Shown piece after piece: positions 1 to 7,172 of a DNA stretch of 36,559 bases. Position 1 is the stretch's first letter. Each line of letters opens with the position of its first letter. The notes below the pieces were generated by a model that worked only from the letters and a program-made list of their open reading frames with translations, did no database searches and was not told the origin of the DNA. The stretch comes from a virus. A program made the position numbers and the translations under genes. Where the stretch lies: positions 1-36,559 of the IMG/VR virus record IMGVR_UViG_3300043409_000787; one strand, given 5' to 3'.

Positions 1-2
1 GC

Positions 3-383
3 ACGCTGACGCACACGTACACGCCGATCCACGAAGAGTACGGCTGCGGCACCTACGCCCGCCAGATATTCATCCCGAAAGGGGCGCTCATCATCGGCAA
101 AATCCACCGGCACCAGCACCTGAACTTCATTCTGAAGGGCCGGGTGTCGGTTTCAACAGAATTTGGGCCAAAATTCTTTGAAGGCCCGTGCATGTTTGTG
201 TCCGAAGTCGGCCTTAAGCGCGCGGTTTACGCTGAAGAAGACACGATCTGGGTTACGGTTCACATGACCAAATTTACAGGCGAAGAAAACCTTGATAAGA
301 TGGAAGCCGAACTTATCGCGCCTACCTACGATGATATGGGCATGATCGCGTCGGTTGAGGAACTGAGAAGGATCGCACCATGA
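3..383 (+). CDS. Cupin-fold protein, 5' end outside the window
   Basis: The open frame runs in from the left edge, so the true start is missing; 126 residues are visible. A HxHxH cluster (HRHQH) followed about seven residues later by a glycine matches the first cupin motif of a small beta-barrel. The glutamate usually found after the histidines appears to be replaced by Asn. An aromatic and acidic second half ends in a helical tail. The stop overlaps the next start as ATGA, so the gene is translationally coupled to the ejection-type genes that follow and belongs to the late virion module. Cupin proteins occur in several phage structural clusters, but their role is not clear; a virion-associated metal- or sugar-binding protein is possible. 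The fold is likely, the function unknown. Confidence 0.6.
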   Translation, partial: TLTHTYTPIHEEYGCGTYARQIFIPKGALIIGKIHRHQHLNFILKGRVSVSTEFGPKFFEGPCMFVSEVGLKRAVYAEEDTIWVTVHMTKFTGEENLDKMEAELIAPTYDDMGMIASVEELRRIAP

Positions 384-1141
384 CTTTTGTTGCCTCAGCC
401 ATAGCCGCCAGTGCTGTTGTAGGCGCGGGCGCGTCCATTTACAGCTCAAGCAAAGCCGCTGGCGCGCAGAAGGCGGGCATTGACGCCTCCGCCGCCGCGC
501 AGCGCGAGATGTTCGACAAGCAGACCGAGCTTCAGGAGCCGTTCCGTCAGGGCGGCATCACGGCGCAGAACCGGCTGCTGACGGTTCTAGGTCTTCGCCC
601 TGCTGAAGGGTCTGGCGTCACCGTAGACCCAAACTCGCCCGACTTTGGTAAGTACGCTGGCGACTTCGGAATGAAAGACTTTCAAGCCGACCCAGGCTAC
701 GGTTTTCGTCTGTCTGAAGGCATGAAGGGCTTGCAGAACTCGGCGGCCGCGCGCGGTCTGCTGTCGTCCGGCTCAACGCTCAAGGGCATTACGGACTACG
801 GTCAGAACGCGGCGAGCCAAGAGTACGGCAACGCCTACCAGCGTTACCAGACCAACCGCGCCAATCAGCTCAATCCGCTGACCGGCATCTTGGGCATGGG
901 CCAGACGGCTATTAACAATGTGTCCAACGCGGCGGGGCAGCTAGGGCAAGGTCTGGGTCAGGCCGCAGCCGCGACGGGTGCTGCGAACGCCTCGTCCTAC
1001 ATAAACTCTGGAAACGCGCTCAACAACGCGCTGAGCGGCGGCGTAAATTCGTATATGAACTACAACAATATGCAGGGATACAACGCCCGCACTGCGGCGA
1101 TGAACGCTGGCGGTCAAACCCCCATCAGCGGGTACTACTAG
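380..1141 (+). CDS. Probable DNA-ejection / internal virion protein, P22 gp7-like position
   Basis: This 253-residue protein opens with a small, Ala/Gly-rich hydrophobic segment (about residues 4-22, 'GAGASIYSSSKAAGAQKAG'). An amphipathic Ala/Gln helix follows, then an Asn/Gly/Ala-rich C-terminal half with little charge. That composition fits the small ejection proteins of P22-like phages, which leave the capsid and help form the DNA conduit through the cell envelope. Context supports this: it starts the run of three ejection-type genes, lies before the lysis genes, and overlaps the cupin stop by 4 bases (ATGA). No enzymatic motif is seen. An alternative is a tail-associated structural protein. 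The role rests on composition and gene order, not on a catalytic signature. Confidence 0.6.
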   Translation: MTFVASAIAASAVVGAGASIYSSSKAAGAQKAGIDASAAAQREMFDKQTELQEPFRQGGITAQNRLLTVLGLRPAEGSGVTVDPNSPDFGKYAGDFGMKDFQADPGYGFRLSEGMKGLQNSAAARGLLSSGSTLKGITDYGQNAASQEYGNAYQRYQTNRANQLNPLTGILGMGQTAINNVSNAAGQLGQGLGQAAAATGAANASSYINSGNALNNALSGGVNSYMNYNNMQGYNARTAAMNAGGQTPISGYY

Positions 1142-1167
1142 CCCATTCATTTCTGAGGGTCTGACCA

Positions 1168-2739
1168 ATGGTTGACTACAACATCGCGATCCCCCAGCAG
1201 CAGCTCTTCCAAGCTCCTGACGTAATGCAGAACGCTATGCGTATGCAGCAGATGGAGCAGATGGGCGCGACTTCCCGCCTGCGCAACATGCAGGCGCAAA
1301 ACTTGCTCGCGGCGCAGCAGCAGACTGCCGCTGAACGCGCGCAGGCGGCAGCTATTGAAGAAGAAGCATCTGGCGCGGTGCGTGGGGGCGCATCTCCGAC
1401 CGAAGCCGCTCAAAATTTAACCCGCGAAGGCAAACTTGGTGCTGCAGCAAGAATTTCCGCGCATGGAGAAACTCTTTCCAAGGGCCAGCAAGCTGAACTG
1501 GATACAGTGGACAACACTCTTAAAGGGTTTGGGTACTGGTCCACGCATGTTAGGTCGCCAGAAGAAGCAGGGTCACTTGGCGCTGGCATGTTTAACACGT
1601 CTAGACTTCGCCCGTTTTTTGAGTCGATAGGTATTAAAACACCTGAACAAGCGGCGCAAAAATTTAGCACCGATTTTGCCACAGATGAAAACGCTTGGCG
1701 TACTGGGCTAGCAAAACTAGACGCGCCAACGCTTTTTTCCCTGCGCGCCGCTAAACAAGTTGAGCTTCCCGGCGGCGGGAAGGGGACAATAGACCCGAAC
1801 AGGCCGGGCGTTATTAACGAGTCTGTTATCCGCGAAGCGGGCGCGCAGGACACGTACCCGGTCAGCCCTACTCGTGTTGCGAATATGAACGCAGCCGCCG
1901 GGCGCACTGGTAACGCACCTATCGTACAAGACCGCGGCCAAGGGATGCGTGTGGCTATGGGTGGTCCTGCACCGGGCGAGCCCGTCAATGCGCTGGCTGC
2001 TGGGCAACGGCAGCAGCCCGCCGTGGTGGGTAACGCTATGGCTGCGCCGCCCGCCCCAGCGTCGCCTTACGGCGAGCTTGTACCGCTCCCCGCCGCGCGT
2101 GCCCCCGGCGTTGTCGGGTCTGGCGCGTTTGCGCAGCGCGTTGAAGAAAAGAAACTGGCGGAAGCTATTAAACAAGAAGGGCTTAAGACAGAAGCACGTG
2201 CGAAGGCTGAATTGAACGTGTCCGTTCCTGAAGCCCAGCGTTTAAAAGACATAGGCAAACAAGAGTTTCAAGGGTCTTTGGCCGCTATGGTGGACCAGTA
2301 CAAAGACCTCGGCAGACAAGGTGTACTTATTGAAAAAGCAACAAGCCTTGGTCAACGCGCGCTTACTTTTGCAGGCGCGCAAGCGCCGGGCATTGCGGGC
2401 GTTGTGTCCCCCGAAGCGGGCGGGCCAATGCAGACCCTTACGAACATGCGCAGCACACTCTTGACGGGGCTTATGGCCGCGACGGGCATGTCCTCCAAAC
2501 AGATCGACTCCAATAAGGAAATGCAGAACTATCTCGACGCGATGACATCGCCGGGGCAGACTGTGAAGACAATTACAGATACGTTCAACGAACTGAGCCG
2601 TAAATACGGCACGGGTCAAACGATCAAGCCGGAAGATATTTCTCCACCCAAATCTTCAAGCGGTATTCCTTCAGGCCGCAGATCGGCTGCGCCTGCCAAA
2701 CCGACCGAACGCCCGCCGCTTAGTTCATTTGGAGGATAA
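1168..2739 (+). CDS. Probable DNA-ejection / internal virion protein 2
   Basis: The 523-residue product has a Gln/Met/Ala-rich amphipathic N-terminus (residues about 8-65) predicted to be helical. A mixed middle follows, then a Pro/Ala-rich linker near residues 265-310 and a long charged helix around residues 325-390. The C-terminus is basic and Pro/Ser-rich. There is no membrane segment and no lysozyme motif. Size, helical composition and position between two other ejection-type genes point to an injected virion protein, comparable in role to P22 gp20 or gp16. A GAGGG sequence lies just upstream of the ATG. The base composition between about 1.4 and 1.8 kb is visibly less GC-rich than the neighbours, a patchiness often seen in recombined phage structural genes. 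Function is inferred from context. Confidence 0.55.
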   Translation: MVDYNIAIPQQQLFQAPDVMQNAMRMQQMEQMGATSRLRNMQAQNLLAAQQQTAAERAQAAAIEEEASGAVRGGASPTEAAQNLTREGKLGAAARISAHGETLSKGQQAELDTVDNTLKGFGYWSTHVRSPEEAGSLGAGMFNTSRLRPFFESIGIKTPEQAAQKFSTDFATDENAWRTGLAKLDAPTLFSLRAAKQVELPGGGKGTIDPNRPGVINESVIREAGAQDTYPVSPTRVANMNAAAGRTGNAPIVQDRGQGMRVAMGGPAPGEPVNALAAGQRQQPAVVGNAMAAPPAPASPYGELVPLPAARAPGVVGSGAFAQRVEEKKLAEAIKQEGLKTEARAKAELNVSVPEAQRLKDIGKQEFQGSLAAMVDQYKDLGRQGVLIEKATSLGQRALTFAGAQAPGIAGVVSPEAGGPMQTLTNMRSTLLTGLMAATGMSSKQIDSNKEMQNYLDAMTSPGQTVKTITDTFNELSRKYGTGQTIKPEDISPPKSSSGIPSGRRSAAPAKPTERPPLSSFGG

Positions 2740-2744
2740 CGCGC

Positions 2745-4502
2745 ATGGCGTTCGACATTGAAGGCGCGAAACAGGCGGGCTACAACGACGCCGAGATTGC
2801 CGACCATCTGGCAAAACAGTCAAACTTTGACCTCGCGGGCGCAAAGAAGGCCGGGTACAACGACGCGGAAATTCTGCAACATCTGACCGGCCCGCCGGGC
2901 GTTAAGAGCGAAACCGTCCCTGAAGACGGCCCGCGTCCGCTCACGATCCGTCGTGGCGAGCCGCGCGCTGCTGCGCCAACAGAGATGCCCCAAGCCGAAC
3001 CCGACACGTCGCTTACGCAGAACGCGGGCGTGCTCGCGCGCACCTTGGCCCCCTACGCTACGGCGGCGGGCGCTGGTGCGCTCATGGGTGCGCCTCTTGG
3101 TGGTGTCGGTGCGATACCTGGTGCTATTGCTGGCGTCGGCGCGCTGGGCCTTGGAAATTTGGCGACCGGCGCGTACAACCTTGCCGCGCCCATGTTTGGC
3201 GGTTCGCAGATCGCAAATCCGTCTGAGGCCATCCGCAACGCTTTTGCCGCTGGCGGCGTAGGCCGCAAGCCTGCCACGTCCGAACAGGCGCTGATGGCGG
3301 CGTCTATGGAGGGCGGCTTGGACGCGCTTTCATTGGCGGGCGCAGGGCGTACCCTTGGGGGCAAGATTGGCAACTTTTTCGCCGCGAAGCCCGCCGTTCA
3401 GGCGGCTGGCGGCGTTGGCGCGGCGGCGACGCCGGTCGCCATGCAGGAATACTACGGCGTTGAAGACCCGTACGCTCTCGCGGCGGGTAGCCTTATCGGC
3501 GGCATTGCGTCGGCTAGAACCGGAGCCAACGTAGCCGAGTCGGCCACGCGGCTGCGCGATCTGGCGAAACGCTACGTAGAGAAGTCCAACATATCGTCGG
3601 AAGCCCTCAAGCAGCGCGCCCAAGCAGGCTTCAACGCAACCGACGCCAGCGGCGTCGTGTACGACTCTGCGGCGCTTAACGGCCTTGGCACGCAGACGCG
3701 CCGGGATTTGGCTCAGTCCAATTACGACCCTACGTCGCCGCGATACACCGCCGTCAACGCTGCGCTCGCGCGTGTGGATGAATTGGCGCGCAACGCGCAG
3801 TCCATCGGCAATCTGCATAACCTACGACAAGATCTTGGGTTTTTTCGCAAGGGTGCCAGCCCTGACGAAGCCCGCATGATCGGCAAAATCATCAACAATC
3901 TTGATGAATTTGTTGCTGCGCCGAAGAACGCCACGTTTGCGGCGGCAACCGATGTTGCGGAAGCGGCCAATACGCTTAAATCATCCCTCACGGATTGGTC
4001 CCGATTGGTAAAGTCCGACCAGATTGAGACCGCAATCAGCCGCGCGTCTCTTATGGAAAGACCTTTTGCAGAAGCGTTGCAGTCTCAATTTAAGACCATT
4101 GTCAACAATCCTCGGAGGATTGCCCGCTTTAGTAAGGAAGAACAAGCCGCAATCCGCGCCATAGCCACAGGGCAAAACGAGTCTACGACGCTCAAACTTC
4201 TTAGCCAGTTAGCGCCCAGCCTTAAACTGCGCGACATTGTTCGCACGGGCGCGTCTGGCGTTGTGGGCGCTGCGGGCGCGTATACTGGGTCAATCCCGCT
4301 TATGGCAACGGCAGCAGGCATGAGCGCGGCGGGATTGGGTGCCCGCGCGGCGCGAAACGCCCTAGCTGGCGTGGAAGCCAACGCCCTAGCCGCAGCCATG
4401 CGACGCGGTGATGTCCGCGCGCCCATGAACGTAACCACGCAAGAAATGCTCCGCCGCGTGCCTCCGCAAATGCTTATGCAAGATCAACAATCCAACCAGT
4501 GA
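2745..4502 (+). CDS. Probable DNA-ejection protein 3, with N-terminal 25-residue repeats
   Basis: This 585-residue protein begins with two near-identical repeats of about 25 residues (residues 2-26 and 27-51), each built on F-D-x-x-G-A-K-x-A-G-Y-N-D-A-E-I-x-x-H-L. A proline-rich linker leads to a long Gly/Ala-rich hydrophobic stretch (about residues 98-160), with another near residues 215-260 and a third near 505-545. Large phage proteins with such membrane-active stretches and helical charged regions are typically ejected with the DNA to build the trans-envelope channel. The short tandem repeat is one I associate with phage ejection and tape-like proteins. A GGAGG site precedes the ATG. The stop overlaps a possible GTG start of the next gene. 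No transglycosylase motif was seen. Confidence 0.6.
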   Translation: MAFDIEGAKQAGYNDAEIADHLAKQSNFDLAGAKKAGYNDAEILQHLTGPPGVKSETVPEDGPRPLTIRRGEPRAAAPTEMPQAEPDTSLTQNAGVLARTLAPYATAAGAGALMGAPLGGVGAIPGAIAGVGALGLGNLATGAYNLAAPMFGGSQIANPSEAIRNAFAAGGVGRKPATSEQALMAASMEGGLDALSLAGAGRTLGGKIGNFFAAKPAVQAAGGVGAAATPVAMQEYYGVEDPYALAAGSLIGGIASARTGANVAESATRLRDLAKRYVEKSNISSEALKQRAQAGFNATDASGVVYDSAALNGLGTQTRRDLAQSNYDPTSPRYTAVNAALARVDELARNAQSIGNLHNLRQDLGFFRKGASPDEARMIGKIINNLDEFVAAPKNATFAAATDVAEAANTLKSSLTDWSRLVKSDQIETAISRASLMERPFAEALQSQFKTIVNNPRRIARFSKEEQAAIRAIATGQNESTTLKLLSQLAPSLKLRDIVRTGASGVVGAAGAYTGSIPLMATAAGMSAAGLGARAARNALAGVEANALAAAMRRGDVRAPMNVTTQEMLRRVPPQMLMQDQQSNQ

Positions 4503-4510
4503 CCGGTGAC

Positions 4511-4744
4511 ATGGAACCTCAAACGCTTATCAACATCGCCGGAGGTCTTACCCTTTCAATCGTGGGCTGGCTGGCCCGCGAGCTGTGGGGCGCGGTCAAG
4601 GACTTGCGCGAGGACATCCATCGGATTGAGATCGACCTGCCCAAGACCTACGTCCCCCGCGCGGACATTGACGCACGGATGAAGCACATCGAGGACATGT
4701 TCCAGCGCATCTACGACAAGTTAGACGCAAAGGCGGACAAGTAA
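4511..4744 (+). CDS. Small membrane-anchored coiled-coil protein in the lysis cassette
   Basis: Starting at the ATG at 4511 gives 77 residues. An in-frame GTG at 4499 that overlaps the upstream stop would add four. I prefer the ATG because family members I recall begin with the MEPQTLINIAGG-type sequence. Residues about 5-22 form one transmembrane helix; the rest is a charged coiled coil ending in a Lys/Asp-rich tail. It sits directly before the holin, with stop and start sharing a base (TAATG). That makes a lysis accessory protein, such as an antiholin or spanin-like component, plausible. No lipobox is present, so it is not an o-spanin. The exact function is not known. Confidence 0.65.
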   Translation: MEPQTLINIAGGLTLSIVGWLARELWGAVKDLREDIHRIEIDLPKTYVPRADIDARMKHIEDMFQRIYDKLDAKADK

Positions 4745-5136
4745 TGGCATTCGGCATCGACGACGCCATCGCTGCGGCGCTCAAGGTCCTCGACAAGTTC
4801 GTGCCCGACCCGCAGGCCAAGGCGAAGGCGGAGGGCGAGCTGCGCTCCAGCCTTCAGGCGTGGGACAAGAGCCAGACCGACGTCAACGTCGTTGAGGCGG
4901 CCAACCCGAACCTCTTCGTCTCCGGCTGGCGTCCCTTTATCGGCTGGGTCTGCGGCGCTGCGCTGGCCTACCAGTACGTTGCGGCTCCGCTGCTGATGTG
5001 GGTAGCCACCAGCCTGCACATCGCGCTGTCAGCCCCTCCCAAGCTCGATGGGATGCTATGGGAGCTGGTCTTCGCCCTCCTCGGCATGGGTGGCCTTCGC
5101 ACGCTGGAGAAGGTTAAGGGAGTGGCGTCCAAATGA
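4744..5136 (+). CDS. Holin of the 3-TM (GTA holin) family
   Basis: The 130-residue protein has an N-terminal amphipathic region with an Asp-Pro-Gln-Ala-Lys segment. The hallmark N-P-N-L-F-V-S-G-W-R-P-F-I-G-W motif of the 3-TM holins first described with gene transfer agents lies at about residues 53-68. Hydrophobic segments follow at about 64-80, 82-98 and 108-120, and the C-terminus is basic. The holin accumulates in the inner membrane and opens holes at a set time, releasing the endolysin encoded next. The gene is tightly coupled on both sides: TAATG with the gene before and a 4-base ATGA overlap with the lysozyme gene. Family assignment is strong. Confidence 0.88.
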   Translation: MAFGIDDAIAAALKVLDKFVPDPQAKAKAEGELRSSLQAWDKSQTDVNVVEAANPNLFVSGWRPFIGWVCGAALAYQYVAAPLLMWVATSLHIALSAPPKLDGMLWELVFALLGMGGLRTLEKVKGVASK

Positions 5137-5657
5137 AGTCCAACTTCGACCGTTCCTTGAAGATGATGCTGGCGCATGAGGGCGGCTACGTCTGCAATCC
5201 GAAAGATCCTGGAGGCATGACAAACCTCGGCGTCACCAAGGCGACGTGGGAATCCTACGTCGATTGCGACGTGACAGAGTCGCAGATGCGGGCGCTGACG
5301 CCCGCCAAGGTCGCGCCGCTGTACAAGGAGCGGTACTGGGACGCCGTGCGCGGCGATGACCTGCCAGCAGGCGTGGACTTCGCCATGTTCGACTTCGCGG
5401 TAAACTCCGGCTCCGTGCGCGCCATCAGGACGCTGCAATCGTCGCTGGCGGTCCCGACAGACGGCATGATCGGCCCGCGCACGTTGAAGGCCGTCAGCAT
5501 GATCGAGCCGGGCGTCGTCATCGACAACCTGTGCCGCGAGCGTGTGCAGTTCTTGGCCCGGCTCTCGACCTACAAGACCTTCGGGCGCGGCTGGATACGC
5601 CGCGTCAACGAAGTGGAAGTGCAGGCTAGGGAGATGGCTGCGCGGCCCGGAGTGTAG
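5133..5657 (+). CDS. Endolysin, glycoside hydrolase family 108 muramidase
   Basis: This 174-residue enzyme carries the GH108 signature near the N-terminus: an H-E-G-G-Y motif with the presumed catalytic Glu16, followed by N-P-x-D-P-G-G-x-T-N-x-G-V-T at about residues 22-35. The C-terminal half matches the predicted peptidoglycan-binding domain usually fused to GH108, including D-F-A-V-N-S-G and a D-G-x-I-G-P-x-T segment. It cleaves the glycan strands of the cell wall at the end of infection. No signal peptide or SAR domain is seen, so export depends on the holin. Length is normal for the family. Its 3' end overlaps a converging small gene on the other strand by 32 bases. Confidence 0.93.
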   Translation: MKSNFDRSLKMMLAHEGGYVCNPKDPGGMTNLGVTKATWESYVDCDVTESQMRALTPAKVAPLYKERYWDAVRGDDLPAGVDFAMFDFAVNSGSVRAIRTLQSSLAVPTDGMIGPRTLKAVSMIEPGVVIDNLCRERVQFLARLSTYKTFGRGWIRRVNEVEVQAREMAARPGV

Positions 5658-5829
5658 CGAGCAGCTCGTCACGCTCGCGCGTGGCCCGCAGGGACGTGAA
5701 CCGCTGATGCAGCCGCACGACGACGGTACCCCGGCGCATCCCGATTAGTTCGTCATGCAGCAACTGCTGGACCGCCGCTTCGGACAGCGACGGCAGCTTC
5801 TTGTTAAGATCGCGCCAATTAAGTGTCAT
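5626..5829 (-). CDS. Small hypothetical protein after the helicase gene
   Basis: This 67-residue basic protein is predicted mostly helical, with Leu/Arg-rich stretches. It starts 4 bases inside the end of the helicase gene (ATGA), which supports real translation by coupling. Its last 32 bases converge on and overlap the endolysin gene. I recognise no family. Its place at the end of the nuclease, methyltransferase and helicase operon suggests a DNA-associated accessory role, which is inference only. Confidence 0.6.
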   Translation of the reverse strand: MTLNWRDLNKKLPSLSEAAVQQLLHDELIGMRRGTVVVRLHQRFTSLRATRERDELLATLRAAQPSP

Positions 5830-7172
5830 GCTTTCAGTTCCTCTAGGGCTATGTCCGAGATCGCGCGCTTGTCGCGCAGGGCGGACCAGATCCGTTCGTC
5901 GATAGTCTTATTACAAAGCAGCAGGTAACACCAGACCGGCTGCGTCTGCCCGCCCCGGTGCAGGCGTCCGACCGTCTGCTCGTACAGCTCCAGCGACCAC
6001 GGCAGCGACACGAACACGATCTTGTTGCCGCCGTGTTGCAGATTGAGACCGTGGCCGGCAGACTTGGGGTGGATCAGCAGCAACTCGATCTGGCCCGCGT
6101 TCCAGCGTTCGATGGCGCGGGCGTCGTCAATCGTCTGGGCGTGCGGGAACCGGCGGCGCAACTCGGCCAACTCCTCCTTGTAGTTGTAGACGACGATGGT
6201 GTTGGCCCGCTGGTTCTCGTCCAGCAGCTCGGCCAGCCGGTCAAACTTGTGGCCGCTGATCCAGATCGCGCGCTTGTCCACGTCGAACTTGCCCGGCCTG
6301 TCGCTGGCGGTTGAGGTGCTGTGGTAAACGAACCCGGACGCCATCTGTTGCAGCTTGCTCGTCACGGCGGCCGCGTTGGCCGCAACGACCTGCGCCGATC
6401 CCAGCTCCAGCATCAAGTCGCGCTTCATGACGTTGTAGGGCTTGATGTCGGCCATGTCGCACGCCAGCTCGACCGTGTGGAGCGGCGGCAACTTGTCGGC
6501 GTAGACGCCCGGCTCCAGCACGAACGTGGCGGGCTTGATCGTCGCCATGATCTGCTCCAGCGATCCCTTGCGTGGCGACCACTCGCCAAAGTCGCGGTTG
6601 ATGCAGACGAAGTAGCGTTGCAGGAACGCGCCCTTGGACCGGCCCAGCAGCTTCTGGTCCACGATCTTGCACTGCCCGAACACGTCCTCCAGACCGTTGG
6701 ACGTGAACGACCCGGTCAAGCCCCAACGGTAGCGCACGCCCTTGAGAAGCTTCTCCAGCGCCTTGAACCGCTTCCCGCTGGGGTTCTTGACGCGCGTCAG
6801 CTCGTCGAACACCACGCCGTCGAAGCGGGCCATGTCGGCATCCGTCAGCGTCTGGATGTTGTCGTAGTTCATCACGACCACCTCCGCGTCGGACGCCAGC
6901 GCCGCCGCCCGCTGTGCCGGTGTGCCGACCGCCAGCGCCATCGTCAGCCTTGGCCCCCACTTGGGCCGCTCAACCGGCCACACGTCGGTGCAGACCCGCT
7001 TGGGCGCTAGGATCAGCCACCGCCGGGCGTAGCCGTCCGACACCGCCGCCGCCAGCGCCGTGAGCGTGATGGCGGTCTTGCCCGCGCCGACCGGCGCGAG
7101 GATCATGGCGGTGTCGTGCTCGAACAGGAAGTCTGCCGCGTCGTCTTGGTACGGTCTAAGGCGCAGCGTCAA
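5826..7172 (-). CDS. SNF2-like DEAD-box DNA helicase
   Basis: The 448-residue superfamily 2 ATPase has a Q-motif-like start (L-R-P-Y-Q-D-D-A). Walker A is P-V-G-A-G-K-T at about residues 27-33. Motif II is D-E-L-T at about 123-126, followed by R-V-K-N as in SNF2 proteins. Motif III is G-L-T-G-S at about 151-155. Motif VI near residue 405 reads Q-T-V-G-R-L-H-R-G-G-Q. It lacks the large inserts of chromatin remodellers, so it is the compact phage type. Such proteins are thought to translocate on DNA and to aid replication or recombination. The start overlaps the methyltransferase 3' end by 17 bases; the stop overlaps the 67-residue gene by 4. Domain assignment is firm, the precise role is not. 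Confidence 0.92.
   Translation of the reverse strand: MTLRLRPYQDDAADFLFEHDTAMILAPVGAGKTAITLTALAAAVSDGYARRWLILAPKRVCTDVWPVERPKWGPRLTMALAVGTPAQRAAALASDAEVVVMNYDNIQTLTDADMARFDGVVFDELTRVKNPSGKRFKALEKLLKGVRYRWGLTGSFTSNGLEDVFGQCKIVDQKLLGRSKGAFLQRYFVCINRDFGEWSPRKGSLEQIMATIKPATFVLEPGVYADKLPPLHTVELACDMADIKPYNVMKRDLMLELGSAQVVAANAAAVTSKLQQMASGFVYHSTSTASDRPGKFDVDKRAIWISGHKFDRLAELLDENQRANTIVVYNYKEELAELRRRFPHAQTIDDARAIERWNAGQIELLLIHPKSAGHGLNLQHGGNKIVFVSLPWSLELYEQTVGRLHRGGQTQPVWCYLLLCNKTIDERIWSALRDKRAISDIALEELKA

Noticed and set aside
6321-7010. 229-codon plus-strand open frame opposite the helicase
   Set aside because: His/Arg/Leu-rich shadow of a helicase with intact motifs on the other strand.
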